Below, piece after piece: positions 40,638-49,490 of a DNA stretch of 53,637 bases. Every line of letters starts with the position of its first letter. Positions within the stretch are counted from its first letter, which is position 1. Source of the stretch: Nodosilinea sp. FACHB-131 (GTDB taxonomy: Bacteria; Cyanobacteriota; Cyanobacteriia; Phormidesmidales; Phormidesmidaceae); the NCBI RefSeq assembly GCF_014695395.1, contig NZ_JACJOF010000014.1:1-53637 (forward strand), written 5' to 3'. Made by a program: the position numbers and the translations under genes. The notes below the pieces were generated by a model. The model made no database searches. It was not told the DNA's origin and saw only the letters and a list, made by a program, of their open reading frames with translations.

Positions 40638-42065
40638 ATGTACGAACGGATCACTCCCCCGACAGTAGGCGATCGCATCACCTTTAAAGATGGCGAACCC
40701 GTCGTGCCAGATACGCCTATCATTCCCTACATCCGTGGTGATGGAACGGGGGTAGACATTTGGCCCGCTGCCCAGCGGGTGTTTGACGCGGCGGTGGCCG
40801 CAGCCTACGGCGGCAAGCGCGAGATTGTCTGGTTTCGGGTCTACGCTGGCGACGAAGCCTGTGAGCAGTACGGCACCTACCAATACCTGCCCGACGACAC
40901 CCTCAAAGCGATTGAAGAATTTGGCGTGGCGATCAAGGGTCCTCTCACCACCCCGGTCGGCGGCGGCATTCGCTCCCTCAACGTAGCCCTGCGGCAGATC
41001 AACGACCTCTACGCCTGCGTGCGCCCCTGTAAGTACTACGCCGGAACCCCCTCCCCCCACCGCAGCCCCGAAAAACTCGACGTCATTATCTACAGAGAGA
41101 ATACCGAAGACATCTACCTAGGCATCGAGTGGAAGCAGGGCGACCCAATTGGCGACCAGCTGATCAAATACCTCAACACCGAGCTAATCCCCGCCACCCC
41201 AGAGCACGGCAAGAAGCAGATTCCCCTTGACTCGGGCATTGGTATTAAGCCGATCAGCAAAACCGGCAGCCAGCGCCTCGTGCGCCGCGCCATGAAGCAC
41301 GCCCTGCGGCTGCCCAAAGACAAGCAGCAGGTCACCCTAGTGCACAAGGGCAACATCATGAAATACACCGAAGGGGCCTTCCGCGACTGGGGTTATGAGT
41401 TGGCCACCTCAGAATTTCGCGCCGACTGCGTTACCGAGCGCGAGTCCTGGATTTTGGGCAATAAAGAAGCCAATCCTGACCTCTCCACCGAAGACAACGC
41501 CCGCCAAATCGAGCCGGGCTACGACGCCCTGACCCCCGAGAAAAAGGCGGCTATCCATGCTGAAGTCGAGGGCATTCTCGCCGCCATTTGGGAGACCCAC
41601 GGCAATGGCCAGTGGAAAGACAAAATCATGGTGAACGATCGCATCGCCGACAGCATCTTCCAGCAGATCCAGACCCGGCCCGACGAATACTCTATTCTCG
41701 CCACCATGAACCTGAATGGTGATTATCTCTCGGATGCAGCGGCGGCGATCGTCGGCGGATTGGGCATGGGGCCAGGGGCCAACATCGGTGACACCTGCGC
41801 CATCTTTGAAGCCACCCACGGCACCGCTCCTAAGCATGCCGGGCTCGATCGCATCAACCCTGGCTCCGTCATTCTCTCCGGCGTCATGATGCTGGAGTAC
41901 ATGGGCTGGCAAGAGGCGGCCGATTTGATCAAGAAAGGGATTGGGGGGGCGATCGCCTCCCGCGAAGTCACCTACGACCTGGCCCGCCTGATGGAGCCGC
42001 CGGTCAACCCACCGCTGAAGTGCTCAGAGTTTGCCGAGGCGATCGTCAAGCACTTTAACGATTAG
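40638..42065 (+). CDS. icd: NADP-dependent isocitrate dehydrogenase (475 aa)
   Basis: Oxidatively decarboxylates isocitrate to 2-oxoglutarate, the carbon skeleton for ammonia assimilation in cyanobacteria. Evidence: [53 protein letters not shown] and the decarboxylating dehydrogenase signature [20 protein letters not shown]. The ATG at 40638 fits the family start (MYERITPP); the frame runs 11 codons further upstream. The length is typical. A strong hairpin follows. Confidence 0.97.
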   Translation: MYERITPPTVGDRITFKDGEPVVPDTPIIPYIRGDGTGVDIWPAAQRVFDAAVAAAYGGKREIVWFRVYAGDEACEQYGTYQYLPDDTLKAIEEFGVAIKGPLTTPVGGGIRSLNVALRQINDLYACVRPCKYYAGTPSPHRSPEKLDVIIYRENTEDIYLGIEWKQGDPIGDQLIKYLNTELIPATPEHGKKQIPLDSGIGIKPISKTGSQRLVRRAMKHALRLPKDKQQVTLVHKGNIMKYTEGAFRDWGYELATSEFRADCVTERESWILGNKEANPDLSTEDNARQIEPGYDALTPEKKAAIHAEVEGILAAIWETHGNGQWKDKIMVNDRIADSIFQQIQTRPDEYSILATMNLNGDYLSDAAAAIVGGLGMGPGANIGDTCAIFEATHGTAPKHAGLDRINPGSVILSGVMMLEYMGWQEAADLIKKGIGGAIASREVTYDLARLMEPPVNPPLKCSEFAEAIVKHFND

Positions 42066-42073
42066 GGTGGGGA

Positions 42074-42134
42074 TGCAAGGTACAGGGTTTAAGGTGCAGG
42101 GCGTAGGGCGGTACCTTAAACCCTATACCTTGCA
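42074..42134 (+). terminator. Long hairpin after icd
   Basis: TGCAAGGTACAGGGTTTAAG.. (42074-42095) pairs with its partner (42113-42134) over 21 of 22 bases around a 17-base loop. The core (GGGTTTAAGGTGCAGGG) resembles that of the hairpin at 15620-15669. It may terminate icd or be a dispersed palindromic repeat. Confidence 0.6.
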
Positions 42135-42193
42135 CCTCTAAACCCTTCCCCACCCTTTTGTGATACCCTAGAAAAGTTGTCAAAAAAACCACA

Positions 42194-42252
42194 CATTCGA
42201 ATTTTCGGGTCTTCCCCGCTAGTTTTAACTTTGGGGGAAGCGCATTCGAATG
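42194..42252 (+). promoter_or_regulatory. Structured rpsB leader
   Basis: The 5' leader of rpsB can form a two-part stem: CATTCGAA (42194-42201) with TTCGAATG (42245-42252), and CTTCCCC (42211-42217) with GGGGAAG (42234-42240). It lies 30 bases before the start codon. Ribosomal-protein S2 leaders are known to control rpsB-tsf by feedback in several bacteria; that role here is inference. The AAAGGAG before the ATG is the ribosome binding site. Confidence 0.4.
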
Positions 42253-42282
42253 GAGGATTAACCCGAAAGGAGTCAAAACCTA

Positions 42283-43062
42283 ATGCCCGTTATTACTCTC
42301 CCTGAGCTACTAGAATCTGGGGTCCACTTCGGCCACCAAACCCGCCGTTGGAATCCCAAGATGGACCAGTACATCTTCACCTCCCGCAACGGTGTTCACA
42401 TCATTGACCTGGTGCAGACCGCCCAGCTGATGGAAGAAGCCTACAGATTTGTCCGCACTGCGGCAGAGCAGGGGCAAAAATTCCTGTTCATTGGCACCAA
42501 GCGCCAGGCGGCTGGCATTGTGGCCCAAGAATCTGCCCGCTGTGGCTCCCACTACGTCAACCAGCGCTGGCTGGGTGGCATGCTGACCAACTGGGAAACC
42601 ATCAAGTCTCGCGCCAACCGCCTCAAAGAGCTTGAGCGCATGGAAGAGTTGGGAGCGATTGATCTGCGCCCCAAAAAAGAAGCCGCTGTGCTGCGCCGCG
42701 AGCTAGAGAAGCTGCAAAAGTATCTAGGCGGTATCAAAACTATGCGCAAGGTGCCTGATGTCGCCATCATTGTCGACATCAAGCGCGAATACAATGCCGT
42801 GTCGGAATGCCACAAGCTGGGCATTCCCATCATTTCGTTGCTAGATACCAACTGTGACCCCGACCTGGTAGATGTGCCCATTCCCGGCAATGATGATGCT
42901 ATTCGCTCCATCAAGCTAATTCTCGGCAAGCTAGCCGACGCCATCTACGAAGGCTCTAACGGTGCCAAGGCTCGTGGTGCCGATGACGACTACGAAGACT
43001 ATGACGGTGGCGAAGACGACGAGTACGGCTACGACGCTCCCGCTGCCGATAGCGACGACTAG
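42283..43062 (+). CDS. rpsB: 30S ribosomal protein S2 (259 aa)
   Basis: Typical S2 sequence: [20 protein letters not shown] near the start, [20 protein letters not shown], the signature [20 protein letters not shown] and [20 protein letters not shown]. It binds 16S rRNA on the back of the 30S subunit. The start is the ATG at 42283 with AAAGGAG upstream. The C-terminus has an acidic tail rich in Asp, Glu and Tyr beyond the core. It is followed by tsf, as in most bacteria. Confidence 0.98.
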   Translation: MPVITLPELLESGVHFGHQTRRWNPKMDQYIFTSRNGVHIIDLVQTAQLMEEAYRFVRTAAEQGQKFLFIGTKRQAAGIVAQESARCGSHYVNQRWLGGMLTNWETIKSRANRLKELERMEELGAIDLRPKKEAAVLRRELEKLQKYLGGIKTMRKVPDVAIIVDIKREYNAVSECHKLGIPIISLLDTNCDPDLVDVPIPGNDDAIRSIKLILGKLADAIYEGSNGAKARGADDDYEDYDGGEDDEYGYDAPAADSDD

Positions 43063-43117
43063 AACTTAGTCCAATCCCCTTTCCCACCGGAGAGGAATTC
43101 GGGAGTCTAAGTTCCAT

Positions 43118-43147
43118 GGGCAAAGGCAGAATATTCTGCCTTTGCCC
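43118..43147 (+). terminator. Perfect 15-bp hairpin between rpsB and tsf
   Basis: GGGCAAAGGCAGAAT (43118-43132) is followed directly by its exact reverse complement (43133-43147), giving a stem with a loop of minimal size. It lies 56 bases after the rpsB stop and about 107 bases before tsf. No T-run follows, so partial termination or RNA processing that lowers tsf relative to rpsB is likely. Confidence 0.55.
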
Positions 43148-43254
43148 AACAGCTGCCTTAGTTAAGATGGCCCCTGGGGTTTAAGCTGAACTAGGGCGTT
43201 TCCCCTTAAGTTTGTATTGAGTTTGACGATAGCGCGTTAGGACGGTAGATCACC

Positions 43255-44037
43255 ATGGCAGAAATTTCTGCAAAGCTCGTTAAAGACCTGCGCGACAAGA
43301 CTGGCGCGGGCATGATGGATTGCAAAAAAGCCCTCAAAGAAAACGATGGCAACATCGAGAAATCAATCGAATGGCTGCGCCAGAAGGGCATTGCTTCGGC
43401 TTCTAAAAAAGAGGGACGTGTCGCCGCTGAAGGTTTAGTGGAGAGCTACATCCACACTGGTGGCCGGGTAGGTGTGCTGGTAGAAGTCAACTGCGAAACT
43501 GACTTTGTCGCCCGCCGCGATGAGTTCAAAACTCTCGTGCGCGATATCGCTATGCAGATTGCGGCCTGCCCCAATGTGGAGTACGTGCGCGTCAGCGATA
43601 TTCCTGCCGATGTTGCCGCCAAAGAAAAGTCCATCGAGATGGGCCGCGACGACATTGCCAACAAGCCCGTCGCCATGCAAGAAAAGATCGTTGAGGGCCG
43701 CATTCAGAAGCGCCTCAAGGAGCTGTCTCTTGTCGATCAGCCCTTTATCAAAGATCAGAACATCTCTGTGGAAGAGCTGATCAAGCAGGCCGTTTCTAAG
43801 CTAGGCGAAAACATTCAGGTGCGGCGCTTTTCTCGGTTTGTGCTGGGTGAAGGCATCGAAAAAGAAGAGACCAACTTCGCTGAGGAAGTCGCGGCTCAAG
43901 CTGGTCTTAATAAGAAAGAGCCCGCAGCCGAGGCCGAGCCTGTAGCCGAAGCTGAGCCTGTAGCTGAAGCTGAGCCTGTAGCCGAGGCCAAGCCGAAAGC
44001 CGAGCCGAAGAAGGAAAAGGGTAAGAAGAAAAAGTAA
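43255..44037 (+). CDS. tsf: Elongation factor Ts with charged C-terminal extension (260 aa)
   Basis: Promotes GDP/GTP exchange on EF-Tu. Evidence: [40 protein letters not shown] and the core motif [20 protein letters not shown]. The first about 220 residues are the compact cyanobacterial EF-Ts. The last about 40 residues are an extension: three tandem EPVAEA hexapeptides from an 18-bp repeat, then a lysine-rich end (KEKGKKKK). The start is the ATG at 43255. It is terminated by the hairpin at 44115-44147. Confidence 0.97.
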   Translation: MAEISAKLVKDLRDKTGAGMMDCKKALKENDGNIEKSIEWLRQKGIASASKKEGRVAAEGLVESYIHTGGRVGVLVEVNCETDFVARRDEFKTLVRDIAMQIAACPNVEYVRVSDIPADVAAKEKSIEMGRDDIANKPVAMQEKIVEGRIQKRLKELSLVDQPFIKDQNISVEELIKQAVSKLGENIQVRRFSRFVLGEGIEKEETNFAEEVAAQAGLNKKEPAAEAEPVAEAEPVAEAEPVAEAKPKAEPKKEKGKKKK

Positions 44038-44114
44038 GGCTAGGTTAGCCTACTTAGGCCTGGGGGTTAGTGGTTAAGGCCGCGATGGTTATAAACCTGC
44101 CCCTGGCTGCTGCA

Positions 44115-44147
44115 AAAGCGGGGGTGTCAGCATTGCGCCCCCGCTTT
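44115..44147 (+). terminator. tsf terminator hairpin
   Basis: AAAGCGGGGG (44115-44124) pairs perfectly with CCCCCGCTTT (44138-44147), a GC-rich stem ending in TTT. It lies about 80 bases after the tsf stop and ends about 40 bases before the next gene. Confidence 0.7.
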
Positions 44148-44188
44148 CGATATTTCCCTATAATCAGGTATGGCGTGGGGAAGGCGGT

Positions 44189-45397
44189 ATGGTAAGGCCA
44201 GTTGAAAGCATTCGTAAAGATCTCAATGGGTTAGAAGGTGCCACCGCCACCCTAGCCCAAGAGTTTAGCCAAATTTATGCCACCTATCTGACGGTGCTGG
44301 GGCAGACCGTGCGGCGCCAGGTCGTTATGGCCACTTACCATCTTTGTACTCAGGTCTACCCTGAAGAGTTTTTGGCTCTACCCGTAAGCGATCGCGGCCG
44401 CCTGCAGCAAGGCATGCAAACTCTGGGTCACAAAGCCCAAGGCTGGCTACAGCAGCTGATGGAGCCCGACTCATCTGCGGCTGAGCCTAGTCTTGACCGC
44501 GACGACCTCAATCGCCTAGAAACTGCTCTGGTGGCCCTCACCCGGCCCTCAACAGACTCCACACCGCCTACCGATGAGGTTTTGGAGCAGGAGGAACCAG
44601 CAGGGGCTGACGAGGCCGATGCTGAGGCGATCGAGGAGCCTGTAGAAGTAGCCTTTGTAGAAGCAGCCACAGAGGAGACAGTCGCCGAAACTTCTGATGA
44701 GAATCCAGCGCCAGAGTCTGCTGAAGCCCCGGCACCATCCTTAGAAAACGAGGCTTCCTCTGACGGTGACGCTTCGGCCCTTGACCCCAAGCAGCTCATC
44801 CAGTCTGTACTGATGGCGGCTATCTCTAACGACATAGAAGACGTGTTTCGCGATCGCCCGTTTACCGGCGACCCGATGACCCCTACCCTAGTCGCCAAAC
44901 ACCACCTAATTCTGGAGCAGAGAATCCGCGACGTCCTTCAGCGCGTCTCCAAAAAAGCTAACCGGCTGTTGCGTAAGGCTCAGGTTATTCCTGACCTGCC
45001 CGAGTCGGTATTAGAGGTCGCCTCCGACGCAGACATGGCCGTTCCCAAGGGGCGTGCCGTTCCCAACGTACTCAACGTGCTGGTGGCGATGGCTGGAGAC
45101 GTAGCTGCAGAATTTGACCGTCAGCAAACCGAACGAGACGAGGACGACGCTGATACCTCAGACGACGAGGAAGAGGCCCTAGAAAGCACCATGACTCACT
45201 TAGCCGCCGTTCAGCTGCGTCTAGCCGATCTAGAGTTAGGGGATGTGCAGACTGCTCTGTGGCGCAGCAAACTACGGACTGCTGTGGGACAACTGCGCAA
45301 GCTGGGTAAACAGTACCAGCGGGCCGAGCGTGAGCTAGCGATCGCCCAGGCCGAACAAGCGTGGCGAGCAGTCTGGTACGACGACTCCTCCCGGTAG
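44189..45397 (+). CDS. Conserved cyanobacterial-type acidic protein of unknown function (402 aa)
   Basis: Residues 1-90 form a helical domain (LEGATATLAQEFSQIYATYL, RRQVVMATYHLCTQVYPEEF). A highly acidic, low-complexity linker spans about 110-205. Another helical part follows (AISNDIEDVFRDRPFTGDPM, HLILEQRIRDVLQRVSKKAN), and the end is helical and basic-acidic mixed. No motif of known activity is visible. The start is the ATG at 44189 with GGGGAAGG upstream. It lies 18 bases before recG and is cotranscribed with it, so a link to DNA repair is possible but unproven. Confidence 0.8.
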   Translation: MVRPVESIRKDLNGLEGATATLAQEFSQIYATYLTVLGQTVRRQVVMATYHLCTQVYPEEFLALPVSDRGRLQQGMQTLGHKAQGWLQQLMEPDSSAAEPSLDRDDLNRLETALVALTRPSTDSTPPTDEVLEQEEPAGADEADAEAIEEPVEVAFVEAATEETVAETSDENPAPESAEAPAPSLENEASSDGDASALDPKQLIQSVLMAAISNDIEDVFRDRPFTGDPMTPTLVAKHHLILEQRIRDVLQRVSKKANRLLRKAQVIPDLPESVLEVASDADMAVPKGRAVPNVLNVLVAMAGDVAAEFDRQQTERDEDDADTSDDEEEALESTMTHLAAVQLRLADLELGDVQTALWRSKLRTAVGQLRKLGKQYQRAERELAIAQAEQAWRAVWYDDSSR

Positions 45398-45415
45398 GGC
45401 ACTGGGGAAGCATCC

Positions 45416-47962
45416 ATGACAGAAGCACAGACATCCCTACCCGACTGGGTGCGGCTCCAGCGAGCCCTCTCAGTTGAGGCCGAAACCGGTTTCAACAATC
45501 TGGTGGGCAAACAGCAGAGCTTCAACGAATTTTTGCGCGACAGCCTGCAACAAGCTCCAGCCGTTCTCCCTGGCGATCATCAGCAATCTTGGCAGAGCCT
45601 GGCCCAAAAGTACGACAGCTACATCGACCTCAGCTTTGCCCAACGCCAGCACTTGGTAGCTGAAACCCGCCGCTTTCTTCACGGTACCCAGCGCCTGCTG
45701 GAAAAATTTGCCGAAACCAAATCCCTCCGTACCCGTGAAGGCAGCGCTTCAGACGCTCAAAAATCAACCGCGACTAAAACAGCCAAAACGTCTAAAACGT
45801 CCAAAGCCACCCCTAAAACCACTCAGCTGGCAGAGGCCTCTGGCACCGGCAGCTTTAACTTTAGCCTCGAGCAGCCCGTCACTTACCTGAAAGGCATCGG
45901 CCCTAAAAACAGCGAGCGCTTGGCCAAGCTAGGTCTGTTCACTGTGCAGGATGTGCTCTACTACTACCCTCGCGACCACATCAACTACGCCCAGCAGGTC
46001 AAAATTCGCGATTTAGAACCGGGTGAGACTGTCACCATCGTTGGCACCGTCAAGCGGGTCAACTGCTTCACTAGTCCACGCAATAAGAAGCTCACCATTT
46101 TTGAGCTTCAGCTCTCCGACGGCAGCGGCACCCTCAAGCTCAACCGCTTCTACCCCGGCAATCGCTATGCCACTCCCAGCTGGCAGCAGCAGCAAAAGCG
46201 CCAGTATCCCCAAGGGGCGATCGTTGCGGCCTCCGGCCTAGTCAAAGACAGCAAATTTGGGGTGACGCTAGAAGACCCGCATTTGGAGGTGTTGGATAGC
46301 TTGAGCGATCGCATCGAATCCCTCACCATTGGTCGCATGGTGCCGGTGTATCCCCTCACCGAGGGCGTCCCGGCGGATCTGGTGCGCAAAGCGGTAGCCG
46401 CTTCCCTGCCGGCGGTGCCCGAACTCCAGGATCCCCTGCCGGTAGATCTGCGGCAGCGGTATGAGCTGGTAAAGGTGGAAGATGCGATCGCTCAAATCCA
46501 TTTTCCCGACGACGAAGAAAAACTTGCCCAAGCCCGTCGCCGCCTGGTATTTGACGAATTTCTCTATCTCCAGCTGGGCCTCCTGCGCCGCCGCCAGCAG
46601 CAGCAGGCTCAGCAAACCGCGATCGCCCTCGCCCCCACCGGGAAACTGATCGACCAGTTCTACGGCGTGATTCCCTTCAGCCTCACCGGTGCCCAGCAGC
46701 GGGTCGTCAACGATATCCTCTCTGACCTGCAAAAGCCCATCCCCATGAATCGCCTGGTGCAGGGAGATGTCGGCTCCGGCAAAACCGTCGTCGCCGTAGT
46801 CGCTACCCTCGCTGCAATTCAATCAGGTTATCAGGCGGCCATCATGGCTCCCACCGAAGTGCTTGCCGAACAGCACTATCGCAAACTAGTGGAATGGTTT
46901 AACCAGCTCCACCTGCCGGTCGAACTGCTCACGGGCTCAACCCGCGCCGCCAAACGTCGCAAAATGTTGGGGGAACTCGCTACTGGCGAACTGCCTATTC
47001 TGGTGGGTACCCACGCCCTGATCGAAGATCCGGTGCAGTTCCGCGATCTCGGTTTAGTGGTTATCGACGAACAGCACCGCTTCGGCGTCCAGCAGCGAGC
47101 TAGGCTGACCCAAAAAGGCGCAAATCCCCACGTCCTCACGCTCACCGCCACCCCCATTCCCCGTACGCTCACGCTGACTATGCATGGCGATTTGGATGTG
47201 AGCCAAATCGATGAATTGCCGCCAGGGCGCAAAGCGATTCAAACAACCTTGCTGACCAACAAAGAACGCCCCCATGCCTACGATCTCATCAAGCGTGAAA
47301 TTGCCCAGGGTCGTCAGGTCTATGTCGTGCTGCCCCTAGTCGAAGAGTCCGAAAAGCTCGATCTCAAATCGGCTGTGGAGGAGCACCAGCGGCTAGCGGA
47401 GGTGATCTTTCCAGAATTCACCGTCGGCCTGCTCCACGGCCGTATGTCCTCCGCCGAGAAAGATGCTGCTATCACCGCCTTCCGCAATCAGGAGTCGCAC
47501 ATTTTAGTGTCGACAACAGTGGTAGAGGTAGGTGTAGACGTGCCCAATGCCTCGGTCATGCTAATTGAGCACGCCGAACGGTTTGGCCTTTCCCAGCTCC
47601 ACCAGCTGCGGGGTCGGGTCGGTCGAGGGGCCGCCCAATCCTTCTGCCTATTGCTTAGCGGCAGCCGCAGCGAAACTGCCATTCAGCGACTCAAAGTGCT
47701 AGAGCAATCCCAGGACGGCTTCTTTATCGCTGAGATGGATCTGCGCTTTCGGGGCCCTGGAGAAGTGCTAGGTACTCGCCAGTCTGGCCTACCCGACTTT
47801 GCCTTAGCTAGTTTGATTGAAGACCAGGATGTGCTGACGGTGGCCCGCGAAGCAGCAGAAGCCATGCTGAAAGAAGATCCCACCCTGTGTCGCTGGCCCA
47901 AACTCGCTAAAGAACTTCAGCGTCGCTACGAAAAACTGATGGGCGGCGCAATTATGACATAG
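45416..47962 (+). CDS. recG: ATP-dependent DNA helicase RecG (848 aa)
   Basis: Remodels stalled replication forks and Holliday junctions. An N-terminal extension of about 150 residues, typical of cyanobacteria and plastids, precedes the wedge domain (VTYLKGIGPKNSERLAKLGL). Helicase motifs: Walker A GDVGSGKT near 449-456, DEQH box near 550, motif III TLTATPIPRTL, motif V STTVVEVGVDVPNASVML and motif VI QLRGRVGRGAAQSFCLLL. The start is the ATG at 45416. The length is as expected with the extension. Confidence 0.97.
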   Translation: MTEAQTSLPDWVRLQRALSVEAETGFNNLVGKQQSFNEFLRDSLQQAPAVLPGDHQQSWQSLAQKYDSYIDLSFAQRQHLVAETRRFLHGTQRLLEKFAETKSLRTREGSASDAQKSTATKTAKTSKTSKATPKTTQLAEASGTGSFNFSLEQPVTYLKGIGPKNSERLAKLGLFTVQDVLYYYPRDHINYAQQVKIRDLEPGETVTIVGTVKRVNCFTSPRNKKLTIFELQLSDGSGTLKLNRFYPGNRYATPSWQQQQKRQYPQGAIVAASGLVKDSKFGVTLEDPHLEVLDSLSDRIESLTIGRMVPVYPLTEGVPADLVRKAVAASLPAVPELQDPLPVDLRQRYELVKVEDAIAQIHFPDDEEKLAQARRRLVFDEFLYLQLGLLRRRQQQQAQQTAIALAPTGKLIDQFYGVIPFSLTGAQQRVVNDILSDLQKPIPMNRLVQGDVGSGKTVVAVVATLAAIQSGYQAAIMAPTEVLAEQHYRKLVEWFNQLHLPVELLTGSTRAAKRRKMLGELATGELPILVGTHALIEDPVQFRDLGLVVIDEQHRFGVQQRARLTQKGANPHVLTLTATPIPRTLTLTMHGDLDVSQIDELPPGRKAIQTTLLTNKERPHAYDLIKREIAQGRQVYVVLPLVEESEKLDLKSAVEEHQRLAEVIFPEFTVGLLHGRMSSAEKDAAITAFRNQESHILVSTTVVEVGVDVPNASVMLIEHAERFGLSQLHQLRGRVGRGAAQSFCLLLSGSRSETAIQRLKVLEQSQDGFFIAEMDLRFRGPGEVLGTRQSGLPDFALASLIEDQDVLTVAREAAEAMLKEDPTLCRWPKLAKELQRRYEKLMGGAIMT

Positions 47963-48066
47963 CCTTATCATTTCAGAACCCAGAATTGTCCTGCGGGTAG
48001 CTTGGTGGCTACTGGCATCTAGACTGACTTCAGCGGAACCTTGAGTAGCTCGCCAAGCCTTTAAAA

Positions 48067-48142
48067 ACAAGGACTTTAAAGATCCTTGTCTTGTGGGTTA
48101 GGCATCTTGCCTGACCATGGACAGCCGAGACGGCTATCCCAC
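48067..48142. repeat. Palindromic repeat with branched secondary structure after recG
   Basis: A hairpin ACAAGGA/TCCTTGT (48067-48073 and 48083-48089) is followed by a closed stem GTGGG/CCCAC (48093-48097 and 48138-48142). That stem encloses two smaller stem-loops, AGGCA/TGCCT (48100-48112) and AGCCG/CGGCT (48123-48135). It lies between convergent recG and the DUF790 gene. It looks like a cyanobacterial dispersed repeat that may also terminate both genes. Confidence 0.5.
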
Positions 48143-48161
48143 TTTATTTAATCCTTACTCC

Positions 48162-49385
48162 TCAATCCCCCAGTACCTCCAACACCACCTTGGGCTGAAG
48201 TTTCGTCTTGAACCACACTACCTGGGCTGGAACGTTAGCAATATCCACCCCAGCATTCTCTAGGTTGAGCCGTTCTGAAACTGCCAAAATCAAGTTATTG
48301 CGACCCGACTTACGCACCTGGGCGAATTTCTTCCGCAAGTATTCAGGCCGCCAGTAGCCAACAATTTCCAACAAGTACTCGCGCCCGTCGGGGTGCACCA
48401 AGCGAAAGTCGGGAATCATCACGCTGCCGGGCAGGGGAACCAGATCTACTTCTCGCTCCAGTCGCCAGGGGGTTTTAGCGGGCCAGCGGCTGACGAACGA
48501 CTCCTCAATCATGCTGTCGTAGGTTTTACCGGGGGGATAGTGGGTGACTAGGCCACAGTCGCTGTCGAGGGTAAACTGGCGAGGTTTTACCTGCTGGGTA
48601 AAGTTGTCCTTCATTTGCAGGGTCGCCGCCAGCCGCCACTTGCTGACGTGGAGAATAGCGGGGATCAGCTTAGCAATATCGACCCCATAGCGTGTGCTGG
48701 GCTTAAACAGGCTGGCGGGGCCGTCAATGGTGATGGTAAACCCTTGATCGGCATCGCCCTCAATGTAAGTCATCAGGCGAAACAGTTTCAGATAGCGAAA
48801 CATGAGCTTATACTCGCCGGGGTCGTTGCGATACAAGTGCATCACTAGGTCGCTGGCTTTATAAAACACCCCCTGGGTCTGCGACAGGTTGTAGCGATGG
48901 AGCAGCGCATCGGGGGTAGGGGCGTCATACTCGATCAGAATGTGGTTGTCCTGGCGATCGGCGTATAGCCCCTGGCGTAGGTCAGCTACCGAGACCTCGC
49001 GAGCTAGCTCTTCAGCCAGCTGCTGGCCCAGGACTGACAAATGAGCTTCGGCTGCCCTAGGAGACGGAATTGATTGTGCGGACAGCGCAAACACCCGCCG
49101 CCGCAGTTCAATGGGCTCTAGCGGACTCACCACATCAAACGTGGCAAAGCTGTTGCGTAGAATGTGAGCCAGCCCACGCTTGATGCGGTAGTTGGTATCT
49201 TCGCCCTCTAGCTCTTGCAGCTGGCGGTTGAGGTCACCCTGGGTGAGGCCCACCTGCTGCTGAAAAAGTTGGATGAGATCGGCGGCGATCGCCCGATTCG
49301 CCTCATCCAGCGCCAGCCGCTTGGGCTGTAGCCCCTCCCCCTGAAACCGATAAATTAACAGCTCACTCGGTAACGTTGACCTCAC
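48162..49385 (-). CDS. DUF790 (Bax1-like) predicted nuclease (407 aa)
   Basis: The N-terminus LPSELLIYRFQGEGLQPKRL and central YNLSQTQGVFYKASDLVMHL match DUF790. The C-terminal part has PD-(D/E)xK nuclease marks: VMIPDFRLVHPDG near 321-333 and YLLEIVGYWRPEYLRKKF near 340-357. Archaeal DUF790 proteins (Bax1) are nucleases that work with the XPB helicase. No XPB gene is in this window. The start is uncertain: GTG at 49385 is the reported frame start, but GGGAGG lies directly next to it, so a later start close to LPSELL is possible. Convergent with recG. Confidence 0.82.
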   Translation of the reverse strand: MRSTLPSELLIYRFQGEGLQPKRLALDEANRAIAADLIQLFQQQVGLTQGDLNRQLQELEGEDTNYRIKRGLAHILRNSFATFDVVSPLEPIELRRRVFALSAQSIPSPRAAEAHLSVLGQQLAEELAREVSVADLRQGLYADRQDNHILIEYDAPTPDALLHRYNLSQTQGVFYKASDLVMHLYRNDPGEYKLMFRYLKLFRLMTYIEGDADQGFTITIDGPASLFKPSTRYGVDIAKLIPAILHVSKWRLAATLQMKDNFTQQVKPRQFTLDSDCGLVTHYPPGKTYDSMIEESFVSRWPAKTPWRLEREVDLVPLPGSVMIPDFRLVHPDGREYLLEIVGYWRPEYLRKKFAQVRKSGRNNLILAVSERLNLENAGVDIANVPAQVVWFKTKLQPKVVLEVLGD

Positions 49386-49490
49386 CTCCCGGGAGAATTC
49401 AAATGGGCGGCAGAGGCCCCTAGATTGGCCCTAAGATTGAATCACAGCGTAGGGCCAGCCCCACATCCACGAATCTTAGCGAATATCACC

